A stretch of DNA of 64,000 nt from Sciurus carolinensis (lineage: Eukaryota > Chordata > Mammalia > Rodentia > Sciuridae): assembly GCF_902686445.1 (NCBI RefSeq), contig NC_062219.1, positions 143,636,057 to 143,700,056 on the forward strand, read 5' to 3'. Below are positions 35,756 through 47,070 of the stretch, piece by piece. Every line of letters starts with the position of its first letter. The stretch's first letter is position 1. The notes under the pieces are model-generated. The model was not told where the DNA came from. It did not search any database and saw only the letters and a program-made list of their open reading frames with translations. Both the position numbers and the translations under genes were made by a program.

Positions 35756-37074
35756 AGAAAACAACTGTGAGAAGCCTGCACCACATGGGGGTTCCTTTGA
35801 AAGTAGATCTCCTTTTGCATCTTCAATCAAGAGGTGATGTTCTACAATCTGGAGAGCAAATGCCAAGTCCTATAAGGAACTTAGGTTAAAAAAAAAAAGA
35901 GTTTGAAATACCCTTTGTGTGATTTTAGGCAAGTAACTTTCTCTCAGTGAGTTTCAATTTTTTTCCCTTCAGCTGTCAGCATTGTATAATACCACCAAAA
36001 GGACTTTTCCAAGAATGAAATAAAATGAGTTTACTTGAAAGTGCAGTACACAGAGAATACTTTGTCAAAGTCTATCATTGTGCTACTTGCTTCAGTTTAC
36101 AATAACTCATTCACTTCTAAAAGTAACCATGATCACAAAATACCAAGGAACAGAAGAGGGAGAAGAGACAAGAAATGGTCTTTCTCCACATCGCCTTTGC
36201 AAACTTAACACGTTCAGGTGAGAAAGACAAGGAAGCAATGATTGTATCTACCCTTTTTCAAGAACTGGAGTGAGCAGTTAATTATATCTATATTCTAGGG
36301 AAAGGAGAATCATGGGGTATAACCATTTCTCAAGCCAGTGCTCTGTATTACAGCTGACATAATGATGTTTTTAAAATGCTGAACTAGATATTAAAACATC
36401 TGCAGCTCTTCTGCGTTCCCATATCACTGGGAATATTAGTGCTGTCATTCAACTTTTAAAACCTTGAGCTTTATGACTTTACAAGTTTCCTCAATTCTAA
36501 GTGTATTTTTATGCTCTCTTGAAAATACAGTATTTTCCCAAAACACATAACTCTAATTGTTTTAACTGAACAAATATTTATGTCCATCAAGGACAAGAGA
36601 GTGACTTCCAATTCTTTCATAGCACCCATCAGTACCCAGGAAAGTTAAGGAACTTAGCAAGTAGCTATTGAGTACAGAAGTGCATTCTATAAAATGTTTC
36701 ATAAAGAATCATCATTCTGCTAGTAGGTCATTTTGGAAATGACCTTAGTATTTTAATTGTACCATGATTGGGGCACTTGGAAAATCTTATTAGGATCAGT
36801 AGGTAACATATCCTGGGATAATCAGGAAATCCAAACTTTTTGAGATCATATTTTACATAAAATTGGCCTACCAATGAATAAACAATAAACTTGAAAATTT
36901 TTGCAGAATTCCATAAAAATACATGACTTAAGTCTTCTCCCATCTTGAAACCAGACAAAATCCATCTGCTTAATTTAGAACCCAACATAAGTGGTACTGT
37001 AGAATCAGTCCATGCCTCCTTCTTCCCAACTTGATTTCTAAGACTGGGGCATAAAATTCCCATTTCACAGTCTA
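35756..37074. other. Unassigned sequence
   Basis: No recognised feature. Confidence 0.4.
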
Positions 37075-37260
37075 TAATTTAGATATTAATCTTTGACTCA
37101 TCCCTGACATTCTATTTACACCTACACAAAGCCTTTCAGTCTTACAAAATGCCACCATTTCACAGTTTAGCAAATTTAGGCATACAGATCTTTATTACTA
37201 AGAGAAAAATAACCTCTCCCGTTCCTGACTGCTTACTCCCTCCCTCTTCCTCCAACTACT
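37075..37260 (+). mobile_element. Possible L2 fragment
   Basis: ATCTTTGACTCATCCCTGAC is like the L2 ORF block for ILDSSLS. The similarity is weak after that. Confidence 0.35.
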
Positions 37261-37587
37261 TAAACATGAGACAAGTTTTTCATCCTGGTCCTATCTCTCC
37301 TAACTCTTAAAAACTGTTGTTATGAGTGTTCTAAGTTAATTGAAACTCTTGCAAGAGCTTAATAAGAACTCAAAGTTTCCTAAAGAATAGGCCATCCTTT
37401 ATGTCAAGGATACCTTCCAAAATTGCCTTCACACCACCCTGTAGCACAGCGACTGAGACTTCTATTATTAATACCTGCTTGGCATTATGCTTCTCATTAT
37501 ATTTTAAAAAATTCTATTATACTCAAATTGAATTTATTTTTCCACTTTTCCTTGGCACTTCTCAGCCCAATGAATCTTTTACTGTGC

Positions 37588-37965
37588 ACTAGAATTCCCT
37601 GAGGAACTTTTAAAATACTAATGCCTCTCCCAGGAGGGTGGTGTCCAATCTGAGCTTCACTGTTTTCTTAATGGTGGGATGATAATGGTGGGTGCAACCT
37701 GGGTTTAAACCATGGTTTTGCCACTCAGAGTACACTGAAGTGGGATTTGACCTGGTCTGCCCAGTTAAGTTCAAAGAATGGTCCTTGACCAATGCAACGG
37801 CAAGACCCTAGTCACCTGCAACATATAACACTGAATGTTTACATCTCATTGAAATTCAGATTCTGATCCATGAGGTCAGGAATGAGGCCTGAGATTCAGC
37901 GTTTCTGATAAGCCCCTAGGTGATACCTGTGGACCGTTTTGAGTACCAAGGACATAAAGCATCTG
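37588..37965 (+). mobile_element. MER5-type hAT (Charlie) fragments
   Basis: AATTCCCTGAGGAACTTTTA at 37593 and GGCCTGAGATTCAGCGTTTC with CCCCTAGGTGATACCTGTGG at 37886-37934 match MER5A in order. About 200 bp of other sequence separates them. Confidence 0.6.
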
Positions 37966-38270
37966 AGTATTCCATTTGGTGGTTTAGAACTCTATCTAAA
38001 ATTAAGATCTTAAAAAGTAAGGATGCCTTGGCTGAAGCCCTGTGGAAAATGAACTGGACCCAGTAGAGGAAATCAGCGCTCAAGGCAGGGCCAGGGAATC
38101 GTGTTTTCAAAGAGATCCTCAGATGAGTCTGCTGGATACTTGGGTGAGTATCCTTAGGATTCCATTTCTGATTAAAAGCTGGGAGACATTCCAGAAGAAA
38201 ACATTGGAGAATGATGCTTTGCTGGCTGCAAAAGAGGTTAATTGTCATCAAAAGAAAAATCATCGGTCAA

Positions 38271-38450
38271 GACATGTATGTTGGCACAGGCCTGTGATCC
38301 AGTGACTCTGGAGGCTGAGACAGGAGGATTACAAGTTTGAGGCCAGCTTCAGCAATTTAGTGAGACCTGCCTCAAAATTGTAAAAATTTGGGGTGGGAGT
38401 GGGGGTGTAGTTTGGTGGTGAAACTATGGGTTCAATCCCCAGCATAGGAA
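38271..38450 (+). mobile_element. B1-ID chimeric SINE
   Basis: GAGGCTGAGACAGGAGGATT is followed by an ID part with GGGTTCAATCCCCAGCATAG. The tail runs straight into a purine tract. Confidence 0.9.
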
Positions 38451-38467
38451 GAAAGAAAGAGAGAAAG

Positions 38468-38513
<46 letters not shown>

Positions 38514-38603
38514 GGAAGGAAGGAAGGAAGGAAGGAAGGAAGGAAGGAAGGAAGGAAGGAAGGAAGGAAGGAAGGAAGGAAGGAAGGAAGGAAGGAAAGA
38601 GAA
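38451..38603 (+). repeat. Purine tract: (GA)n then (GGAA)n
   Basis: About 150 bases of uninterrupted purine or nearly so: AAGA/GA units to about 38508, then about 20 GGAA/AAGG units to 38598. It has grown from the SINE tail. Confidence 0.97.
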
Positions 38604-38869
38604 AAATAGTGAAAGCATTTGTACACGGGGGATAACTAGTTACTAATGCAGTTTTACCAATGTAAGACCCCACCAAGGGCCTTTGAATTAGTAGGCTAAG
38701 AGTTACTGACTGATTTATCTCTGGCTTCTCTGACCATCCCTGCTCCTAATTTCCTAGCACAATGGAGATTTGTGACTGTGTACCCTCCTCTTGGCGTCTT
38801 CCTTGGCTTCTGGAACAACCTCCTTCTCCCAGCCCCTCTCATTCTCTAGTCCTCCTCTGTCCACTGTGT
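38604..38869. other. Unassigned sequence
   Basis: No recognised feature. Confidence 0.4.
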
Positions 38870-39075
38870 CATTCCCTGAACACTCTGTTTATTCTGATCA
38901 CTGTCCCCAGAATGGTCCCATCCATTCTCATTGCTTCAACTTCCAAAGATGCCGACGGACAGCCCATCTGCACAGTGTGGCCTCTCCCTCGACATCCGCG
39001 ATTCCTACACTTTTAAATATCTCCTAATGAAATTCAAAGTGAGCCAGACTGAATTGAACCGTCTCAAGTTAAGTC
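38870..39075 (+). mobile_element. Possible L2 fragment
   Basis: TTTTAAATATCTCCTAATGA followed by AATTCAAAGTGAGCCAGACT resembles the L2 segment in which hydrophilic and Lys-Thr-Glu-Leu codons follow a TATCTC block. Diverged. Confidence 0.35.
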
Positions 39076-40884
39076 CTCCTTCTGTTTTGCCTGGACTCTG
39101 TCAGTGCTTCTTCGGACTCTCTGCCTCCAGTTTTAACCCTGGAGAAGAAAGTCAGGACATGATATTTGTCGGTGTGGCACATTTTCAACGCTTCTGGGCC
39201 TGTCCTTCCTAAGAGCCCCTCAACACCTTATTCTTCCTGAGATATCATAGGCCTTTCCTGCTTGCCTGTGTATTCCCCTGCCAGAGGCTCCTCCCCACTG
39301 AACAACTAAGCTGCTCCTCAGCGCTGCAGAACTTAGGTCAAATGCACCTGTTCTTACTCTGTACCCACAAGATGACTTGGTCAAGTTCCCTCCTGGAAAT
39401 GCAGTTCAATCACTCTAAACTTTACATTGCAATTTTTTTGTTTTGTTTTACAATTTTCTCTTTCAACAAACCTAGGGTCATGGTCTGCCCCCACCCCCGG
39501 GGAGGAACCCTAGAACTTCAGGGTGGTTGTTGTGATTTTTAGCATAATTAGAACTGCGAAACAAGTATGTGGAGCTAAGTGGTCACCAATGTTGCTTCGA
39601 CTCTCTGTAAGAATTCCACCTTTGTCTGCTTCATGCTTTTGTTCAATAAACATTCATTTGTTTAAGCTCCAATTGATTGCTTAGCTTCCTTAGAGATGTT
39701 AATGTAGCAAAGAGGAAAGAAACATGTAGTCATGTATTAGGGCAAATTCAAATGTACAAATAGTGGTTTTTTTTTTAAGTAAGTGGGTAGCTTGTTTCTG
39801 TATCCTTATTCTACCAGTTAGTCTTAGAAAAAGGCTTGTACTCTCCATTATAAAACCAACTCAAGATCTGACCAGAAAAGGTGAGGAAATTTCAGCATAT
39901 TTTTATTATATCATTCTTTACATGACTTTGCCGTTATGGAAGTTTGAACAAAGTCAAATTTCCAAAGTGCAATTCTCCAAGTGGGAATCAGAGACTATGG
40001 TTAAGTGAATAGAAATAGAAGACAATCTAAATGCATCAACATCCACAAAAAGTGACATCAACGGGTTTGGTGGGCTATTATATTTTTTCATTGTTTTTAA
40101 AGATGAGTAGGTGTTTTCAAAACTTTAAAAAGTTTAAATGCTTGTGGCTTTTAAATGTATTTTTTTTAAACATGAGAAGATCTTTACCAGAATTAGGAGA
40201 CATGTTAGAGCCAACTAATTTAAACTTGTGTTTATGGCTAAAAGCAGAATTATTAAGGAAAGACAGCTATCTCCCGAGAGATACTATAATTTGGGGATAT
40301 TCCCGAGTACTTAGAAGGTGTCCCCGGAGTGTGGATCTGAGGCGACTATCAGTAGAACTGCCTGTCAGGGAACTCATCACAGCTGGGTTCTATAGGAGCC
40401 ATTGCATGACAGTCCCCTGACTGATATTCAAAGGACTTCCACTGAGACTGAAAAGAAGAGAAGAGCTCAGTGTAAAGTCATTGAGCACAAAAGGATAAAA
40501 CCATTCCCAGGTAATTTTCTACCATCATTCTGCGTAAGGCTGTTAGTGATGTTGCCTTCCAAATGAACCAGGAAAGAAGATGCAGATTATTCTGTGGAAA
40601 TATTTGACCTCTGCTGGTGAAGGGCAGTCAGTAAAATTCCCGCTGAAGCAAACCGGTTCTCCCATGTTCTCTGCCCTCAAGGAACTGTGCACGCCATTCC
40701 AGAATGTTCACGCTTATCACATGTTCTGTTTGTCTGCTTCAGTGGCCCATGGCTTCTTGGAAGATGGGAATTTTATTTTTAATCATTTTAAAATGTTTAG
40801 TACCTCACGGGACCCTGCTGCTGTTTGTAGGTCAAAAGAGGTTCAAATCAAGAATTTCATATTGCTCCATCTAGTTAGTATGGG
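39076..40884. other. Unassigned sequence
   Basis: No repeat family or exon recognised. The plus-strand frames at 40031-40420 and 40580-40993 show no domain, and the second runs into an ID SINE. Confidence 0.4.
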
Positions 40885-40981
40885 ACTTATTTATTTATTT
40901 ATTTTACAGTGTTGGGGATTTAACCCAGAGCACGGTGCATGCTGGGAAAGCCCTGTACCACGGAGTCACATCTCCAGCCCT
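40885..40981 (-). mobile_element. ID SINE
   Basis: (TTTA)n tail in complement (TTATTTATTTATTTATTTTA), then CACGGAGTCACATCTCCAGC at the other end, which is the ID start in complement. Confidence 0.9.
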
Positions 40982-41308
40982 TCTGTTCAATAGCTAATGA
41001 CTGAATAATGAGGTACTTCATGGCGTTTACCAGAGTGGAAGGTTTTTCATGAGGAAAGTCAGTATCTATTCCATGACTTTCATGTTAAATGATGTTTGTG
41101 GAATGATAGGAAATATCCATTACTCAATTACTAGTTTGATATCATAGGGAGTTCATGTTTATGTCACAAGCAACTCAGCCCTTATAGACAGCAAATAACC
41201 CAAGTCTCACTTCTTCTGATAAAGCAATTATCAGAAGAAAATTTAAATTTTTAATTTTTAAATGTGAGAATGTTTGTTACTAAGAACAGATTTTCATTGT
41301 GTGTACAT
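40982..41308. other. Unassigned sequence
   Basis: No recognised feature. Confidence 0.4.
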
Positions 41309-41325
41309 GTTTGTGTGTGTGTGTG

Positions 41326-41374
<49 letters not shown>
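41309..41374 (+). repeat. (TG)n(TC)n compound microsatellite
   Basis: About nine GT units followed by about 22 CT units. Confidence 0.97.
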
Positions 41375-41376
<2 letters not shown>

Positions 41377-41774
41377 TGTGGCTTTTCCCAGTATTTCTAA
41401 AGGGTAGACAAGAAATTGAAATGGAGAAAGTGCCACTCTGGTAATTACTGGGAGATAAGAGAATTTCTTCCATGTTAAGTGAATTTTGAAAGAAAGATAA
41501 TTTTTTTTCTAAAAGGCAGAGAACTCCAGACCAACTGGTAAACTAAAGGAAACCAAAGTCAAAGTCAAAATGGATCCAGTCATATTTTTGTTAATCACAT
41601 TGTTCAAGGGATGACATGAGAATTCTTTAATACCATTTAAAAATCTGTTTGAACAATACAAGAAAGCCATCTAACCATTCCAAAGAAACATTTCCACTTT
41701 CTAATGTATATTTTTATGTCGTTTCAAAGATATTTCAGTCTTGAAACCTGTATAATTTAGTTTAAAATCTCAAA

Positions 41775-42607
41775 AATGTGCTTTTTGGAATTCATAATAG
41801 GCAAAATATGAAATCAACCCAGATGCCCTTCAGTAGATGAATGGATCAAGAGAATTTGTATATATATACAATGGAGTTTTATTCAGTCATAAAGAATGAA
41901 ACAAGGGTATTTGCTAGTAAATGGATGGAAATGGAGAAAATCGTGCTAAGTGAAATAAGCCAGACTCAGAAAATCAAGAGTCAAATGTTTTCTCTCACAT
42001 GTAGAAACTAAAAGGAAAATAAGGGGGGAAAGGCTGTTGGAAAGGGATTGTCCATCATAAAGATTCAGGGAAGGTCAGTGGAGCAGGAGAGGGAGAGGGC
42101 AGGAGGAAGGAGGGGAAAGGGGAAGGTACGTGGAATGAACTGAACAAAATCACACTCTATTCACAAGCAAAGGTGCCAAAGGGAGTTTCAGCTTTAGGTA
42201 TACATAAAAAGGACCATCAAAAAATAAATAAACAAAGGAGCAAAAGAAAGATTAGTAAGGTTGAGGAGGGAGAATAGGGGGAGGGAGAAGGGGAGAGAAA
42301 AGATAGGAGATTGGAATTGAAATCAAATTCCTTGGATGTGTGGTTTTTGTCAAAATTGTCCCTCATGTGGTGCATGCCTCTAATCCAGTGGCTTGAGAGG
42401 CTGAGGCAGGAGAATCAGGAGTTCAAAGGCAGCCTTGGCAACCTAGTGAGGCCCTAAGCAACTTAGCGAGACTCCATCTCTAAATAAAATGTAAAAAAGG
42501 ACTGGGGATGTGGCTCAGTGGTTAAGTGCCCCGGGTTCGATCCCCGGCACCCCCTCTCTAATGGATGAAAATACTCTGTATGATTGTAATGTTCTAATAA
42601 AAATGTT
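41775..42607 (+). mobile_element. Sciurid L1 3' end interrupted by a SINE
   Basis: CCCAGATGCCCTTCAGTAGA, GGAGTTTTATTCAGTCATAA and GTGCTAAGTGAAATAAGCCA are the ORF2-tail/UTR blocks, followed by purine-rich UTR. A B1-ID copy occupies 42363-42557. The L1 end (ATTGTAATGTTCTAATAAAA) resumes after it. Confidence 0.82.
42363..42557 (+). mobile_element. B1-ID chimeric SINE nested in L1
   Basis: GAGAGGCTGAGGCAGGAGAA followed by GACTGGGGATGTGGCTCAGT and the conserved B-box end GGGTTCGATCCCCGGCACC. This ID part is among the best preserved in the window. Confidence 0.95.
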
Positions 42608-42620
42608 TTAAATGTGTTTT

Positions 42621-42745
42621 GGGGGCTGGGGGTGTATTTTGGGAGTAGAGCGCTTGCTTAGCATGCCCAAGGTCGTGGGTTCCATTCCCAGCACTGATAC
42701 AAAGATGGAGAGAGAAAGAGAGAGAAAAAAAAAAAAAAAAAAAAG
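42621..42745 (+). mobile_element. ID SINE with (GA)n/poly-A tail
   Basis: GAGTAGAGCGCTTGCTTAGC and GTGGGTTCCATTCCCAGCAC are the ID body. GAGAGAAAGAGAGAG and a run of about 21 A follow. Confidence 0.92.
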
Positions 42746-43249
42746 AGGAGGAGGAAGAGGGAGTGGAAGAGGAAAGAGATCGGGAAGAGGAAGAAGTCAC
42801 GCAGACCAACTTCCCATAGTATATTTACCTCTTCTCTGAGCAACTAGTTGTTTCAGTTTGCTGGAGCTAAGCCACTCTTCGGTGTATTATTTGAGCTCAA
42901 ATGCTACACTAAGAACAGTTGACTTCTAGCATTAGTGTTCAAAATGACTTGCTGCTATGAAAAAAATAATTACGGCGAGATTTGCTGCCAGACAAAGGCA
43001 GAAGTCTCACAACGAGTTGTACAAACCCAACAGCAAAATGCACCTAGTATCACCCTTTCCAAGGAAAGAAAACACTACCGAGTGGCTCACATCTTTAGCA
43101 GTCGACGTTCCAATCTCTCAGAAAAATAAAAGGAGTAAAACGGGAAAGCAGACATTAAATCAATTTGGTATTACTTGTTCCTTCAATTGTAACAATAACT
43201 TTTTAGAAGTGTGATTGACTCACAGTAAAAAAAATAAGTATATTTGAAA
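42746..43249. other. Unassigned sequence
   Basis: No recognised feature. Confidence 0.4.
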
Positions 43250-43277
43250 TATAAGTATATTTAAAGAGTGTATATTT

Positions 43278-43591
43278 AAAAAGACTGAGAAGCCCAGGTG
43301 AGATGAACGCTGTGGCAAAACCAGCGTTCTTACCCTGCTGGTGAGAGGTGAAATTCTTACAAATATTTTGCAAAACACTTTGACAGTTTCTTCAATAAAT
43401 AGTCACCTACCATATGATCCAGCCCTTCAGCTCCTACCAAACACCCAAGAAACGAAGGCCTATGCTTGTGAAAGGGTTGACACATGATTATTCATCGCTG
43501 CTGTATTGTTAACAAGCCCCGAGCAGCAAACAAGCCACATGTCACTCAAAGGAGGATGGACACCACGTTGAGGTTTACTCACCCGATGAAT
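43278..43591 (+). repeat. Inverted duplication, left arm (314 bp)
   Basis: This segment is the reverse complement of 43940-44249. By eye the two differ at about four single bases plus one 4-bp insertion in this arm (CAATAAATAG against CAATAG), so identity is about 98%. The arm is sense-strand old-L1 sequence. It is flanked by a 23-bp direct repeat (43250-43272 and 43591-43613, one mismatch), as if inserted with a target duplication, yet it has no poly-A tail. Confidence 0.95.
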
Positions 43592-44590
43592 ATAAGTATA
43601 TTTCAAGAGTGTAATTTCATTTGTTCACTCTGAACTATATACACTCTGGAACTATATGTGCTCTGCAACCATCCCCACAACCCTGGTCATGAACAGGCCT
43701 GTCATTCCCCAATTTTCCTTAAGTCCTTTGTATTCTCATCTCTCCTGTGTCCTACCTAATTAGACACTAGGCTACAGCCCATCTTCCTTCTGTCTGTATA
43801 TATTAGTTTGCATTTTTGGTAAATTGAATCAAACCCTGTGTACTTTCTGGTCTTGCTTCTTTCAATTGGCATAATGATTTTGAGACCCATCTGTTGTCCC
43901 ACTTATCAGTGGTTCCTTCTCTTTCATTGCTGAGCAGCAATTCATCGGGTGAGTAAATCTCAACGTGGTGTCCATCCTCCTTTGAGTGACATGTGGCTTG
44001 TTTGCTGCTCGGGGCTTGTTAATAATACAGCAGCAATGAATAATCATGTGTCAACCCTTTCACAAGCATAGGCCTTCGTTTCTTGGGTGTTTGATAGGAG
44101 CTGAAGGGCTGGATCATATGGTAGGTGACTATTGAAAAAACTGTCAAAGTGTTTTGCAAAATATTTGTAAGAATTTCACCTCTCACCAGCAGGGTAAGAA
44201 CGCTGGTTTTGCCACAGCGTTCATCTCACCTGGGCTTCTCAGTCTTTTTCAGTTTAGACATTCTGATAAGCGTCAACCCGCCTTTCCCATGACCAATGGT
44301 GTTGAACATCTTTTGATGTGCTTGGTTTTCATCCATGTATTTTCTCTGGCAATATACTCAAATCTCCTGCCCATCTTTGTATTTTATGGTTTTGTGTCCT
44401 TATTAGTGAGGTTTGAGAGTTTTTCTTAGTGAAGATGAGTCTTTTATTAAAATATATGGCTTGCAAATTTTCTCTCCCTGTTTGTGATTTGTCTTCTTAT
44501 TCTCTTAGCGGCATGATTACCATCTTGGCTCTATAACAAGCGCAAATCAAAGTCGTTTGGCCTCTATGTCAGACACCTATTGGGTTAGTC
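43592..44590 (-). mobile_element. Old L1 fragment containing the right arm
   Basis: TTTCAATTGGCATAATGATT, then TTCATTGCTGAGCAGCA, then degraded ORF2 complement down to AATATATGGCTTGCAAATTT form one continuous old-L1 reading. So the right arm is in its native place and the left arm is the copy. Confidence 0.7.
43940..44249 (-). repeat. Inverted duplication, right arm (310 bp)
   Basis: Reverse complement of 43278-43591; 348 bp separate the arms. Homology stops abruptly at both ends. Confidence 0.95.
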
Positions 44591-44629
44591 AGTCTGTGAG
44601 CCAGGCCATCCCAAGAACTTTTTTATACC

Positions 44630-45322
44630 TATTAGGATAGTTTCTATCAGAAGAAGAGAAAATAATAAGTATTGGCAAAGATGTAGAGACTATGCAACCC
44701 TTGTGCATTGTTGGCGGAAATGTAAAACGGTAAACCGCTTGGCAAACGATTTAGTGGTCCTTCAAAAAATTAAAAATACAATTACTATATTCATCAGCAA
44801 TTCCACTTCGGGATATATTCCCAAACGGATGGAAAACAGGGTCTCGGAGAGATACTTGTTTGCTCATGTTCTTAGCATTTATCACCGTGGCCAATGGGTA
44901 GAAGAAGCAACTCAAGTATCTATTGATGGACAGATGGATAAACAAAATTTAAGGCACACATATAGTGGAATATTATTCGGCCCTAAAGGAAGGAAACTGA
45001 CATATGCTACAACCTGAAACCTTAAAACATGACATTGTGTGAAACAAGCCAGTCACAGAGGGAACAAAACTCTATGATCTCACTTACACAAAATACTTAA
45101 ATTCATAGAATCAGAAAAGAGAACAGCATCTATCAGGGGCTGAAAGGAGGAAGGAATCAGAGGAGCCATTGTTTAATGAGCATGGAGTCTCAGTTTGGCA
45201 AGATGAGAAGGGTTCTGGGTGTGAATAGCGTTGACGCTGCACAGCAACATGCATCTGTCCAATACCAATAAGTGGTTACGTAGCAATTTTTATGTGTATT
45301 TTGCCACAATAAAATATTTTTT
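44630..45322 (+). mobile_element. Old L1 3' end
   Basis: CATTGTTGGCGGAAATGTAA, GTGGAATATTATTCGGCCCT and GAAACAAGCCAGTCACAGAG follow L1 order and end in ACAATAAAATATTTTTT. Confidence 0.75.
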
Positions 45323-45704
45323 AATTAAAACATCACCCACGAGGCACCCCTCCCCATCCTTCTGGTCTTCGAGGTCCAGATGGACACAGAACAGCTGGGC
45401 CCTGCAGCATGGTGAACATCCTGACTCAGGCACAATGTGGAGGCGCCGAGGTAATCGGAGCTTGCCACCCAAACACCTGGGCTTTAGCTTGTGCTCCGTC
45501 AGTTCCTGCTCACGAGGGCTGTCTCTAAGGCCTATGCCTGACCTCTTCTGTGGAATGGAGTAGAACAGAGGATAGAGGACCCCCACCCCAATTCTCATGT
45601 GAGGTTGTCAGGAAAGTCAAGCGATTTTGGAAGTACTGCGTCAAGTTGGAGGAGAGGTGAGGAGGGGCTTCTGTGCCTGGAAACCCTGTCCCTTAACCAA
45701 CAAG
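45323..45704. other. Unassigned sequence
   Basis: No recognised feature. Opposing frames at 45231-45598 show no domain. Confidence 0.4.
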
Positions 45705-45761
45705 CCCCCAACAGGTGACTCCCTGGGAGACAAACCACGTGCAAACCAGGGTGAAGAAAGT
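45705..45761 (+). repeat. 57-bp inverted repeat, left arm
   Basis: Reverse complement of 46199-46255 with one mismatch in 57 bases, counted directly. Confidence 0.95.
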
Positions 45762-45854
45762 GGACCATCTGAAGAAGACTGGTTCCTTGCCCCTCTTAGT
45801 TGACTTGTCACATGGGGAAGTCAGCCTTAAGTTGACCCCACCAAGGCCACTTAA

Positions 45855-45945
45855 TCACCCATGATGTGACTCTAGGCAAGTCACCTAATCTCTGCACTTC
45901 CAGTGTGTCACCTGGTTATTGTGATAACCAATAGTAACCTCAGAG
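45855..45945 (+). mobile_element. MIR SINE fragment
   Basis: GTGACTCTAGGCAAGTCACC followed by TAATCTCTGCACTTCCAGTG is the MIR core. Confidence 0.6.
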
Positions 45946-45984
45946 GGGTGGGGTAAGGTAGCCTGGAACAGTCGACCAATGAAG

Positions 45985-46070
45985 ATTTGGCACAGTGCAG
46001 ATTCTGAAGTGGGTGGTCTGGGGTGAGGCCCAAGGCTCTGTGGTTCCAAGCTCCTGGGCAATAGTGACAC
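45985..46070 (+). mobile_element. MER5-type hAT fragment
   Basis: CAGATTCTGAAGTGGGTGGT, then CTGGGGTGAGGCCC, then AAGCTCCTGGGCAATA match the centre of MER5A. Confidence 0.55.
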
Positions 46071-46198
46071 ATTGTAAGTCGCAAGACAGTATAGCACGGG
46101 TCTCACAGTGTGTCCACCTGCACGTATCTTCAGCTGCTTTTATGAAAAGAAATTTGACCAGGTCCCAGTTCTGCTGGCTTCCATTCTGACAAGTTGAG

Positions 46199-46255
46199 AC
46201 TTTCTTCACGCTGGTTTGCACGTGGTTTGTCTCCCAGGGAGTCACCTGTTGGGGG
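46199..46255 (-). repeat. 57-bp inverted repeat, right arm
   Basis: Partner of 45705-45761. Its right half overlaps the start of the MaLR LTR at 46215. Confidence 0.95.
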
Positions 46256-46500
46256 TTTGGTCTCCAGTATGGTGACGCTAAGAGGGAATGGGACCTTCAA
46301 GAGGTGACTCCTAGCAGAAGGTCATTTGGGAGCTGCCCTTAGAAGAATCTGATACTGTGTTTATGGGACCCTGATTAGTTCTCATGACAGGGTTGTTACC
46401 AAGAGCAAGCCTGCTACCAGAGTTTAGATCTTGGCTACCCAAATTTTACCTCCAGGAAAAATTGTGGCCCCACAACTTATTTTTGTGAATCCTGCTCTCC
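46215..46500 (+). mobile_element. MaLR LTR, 5' half
   Basis: TTTGGTCTCCAGTATGGTGA, then GGGACCTTCAAGAGGTGA, then TTACCAAGAGCAAGCCTG match the first half of an MST/MLT1-like LTR. Confidence 0.6.
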
Positions 46501-46556
46501 TATCACTAGTGGATAGTGTTGTGCAGGTCAACGTTTAGCAATCAAATCTGGGAAAA

Positions 46557-46582
46557 GAAAGAGAGAGAGAAAGAGAGAGAAA
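46557..46582 (+). repeat. (GA)n tract
   Basis: AAAGAGAGAGAGAAAGAGAG, imperfect. Confidence 0.9.
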
Positions 46583-46894
46583 CAACTGAGATTCATAGTG
46601 TTAGGAATTCCCATGATTAAAATATTCCCAATATGACTCACTTCAAGTTCCTAATGTAACCTCATGGAACACAGGGTTGGGAAAAACATACAGCAGCATA
46701 CCATTATACCATTTTTATCATACATACACATCATGTATGATATACTGCTACATTTTTCTCCTCAATGCGTAGTGCCTCATATTGCCTGAAGTAGAACTTT
46801 CTTCTAAGCACTTTCCATGTGATAGACTTAATAATGGGAAGTTTTAAAAAAATTTTTTTAGTTCACCATTTTCCACATATTATGTTGTTTGATA

Positions 46895-47070
46895 CAACAA
46901 CCCTAGAGGTTTTATACTCTAATTGGTCACATTTTATAGATGAAGAAATTAAGCCACAGAATAAGTTTCTTATGATCTCATAGAGAACAAGGACTAGAGC
47001 CAGGATTTGGACCCAGATAAATCCAAGATTCAAACTCCATCCTTTTAACTATGTGCTATCTTTCTCCTAG
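46895..47070 (-). mobile_element. MIR SINE, near full length
   Basis: CATTTTATAGATGAAGAAAT, then GAGCCAGGATTTGGACCCAG, then TCCTTTTAACTATGTGCTAT form the MIR complement. Confidence 0.75.

Noticed and set aside
38329..38676. Leu/Ser/Pro- and Arg/Glu/Lys-rich open frames
   Set aside because: They are products of the (GA)n-(GGAA)n tract and the adjacent SINE.
40580..40993. 137-codon plus-strand frame
   Set aside because: Its C-terminal part is an ID SINE in reverse orientation, and the rest has no domain.
42363..42745. tRNA-like A and B boxes that could suggest a tRNA gene
   Set aside because: They belong to ID SINEs derived from tRNA and occur at many sites in the window with A-rich tails. 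No cloverleaf-complete tRNA gene was seen.
43278..44249. Terminal inverted repeats of a DNA transposon
   Set aside because: The arms are L1 sequence with abrupt internal ends, and the direct repeat flanks only the left arm instead of the whole structure.
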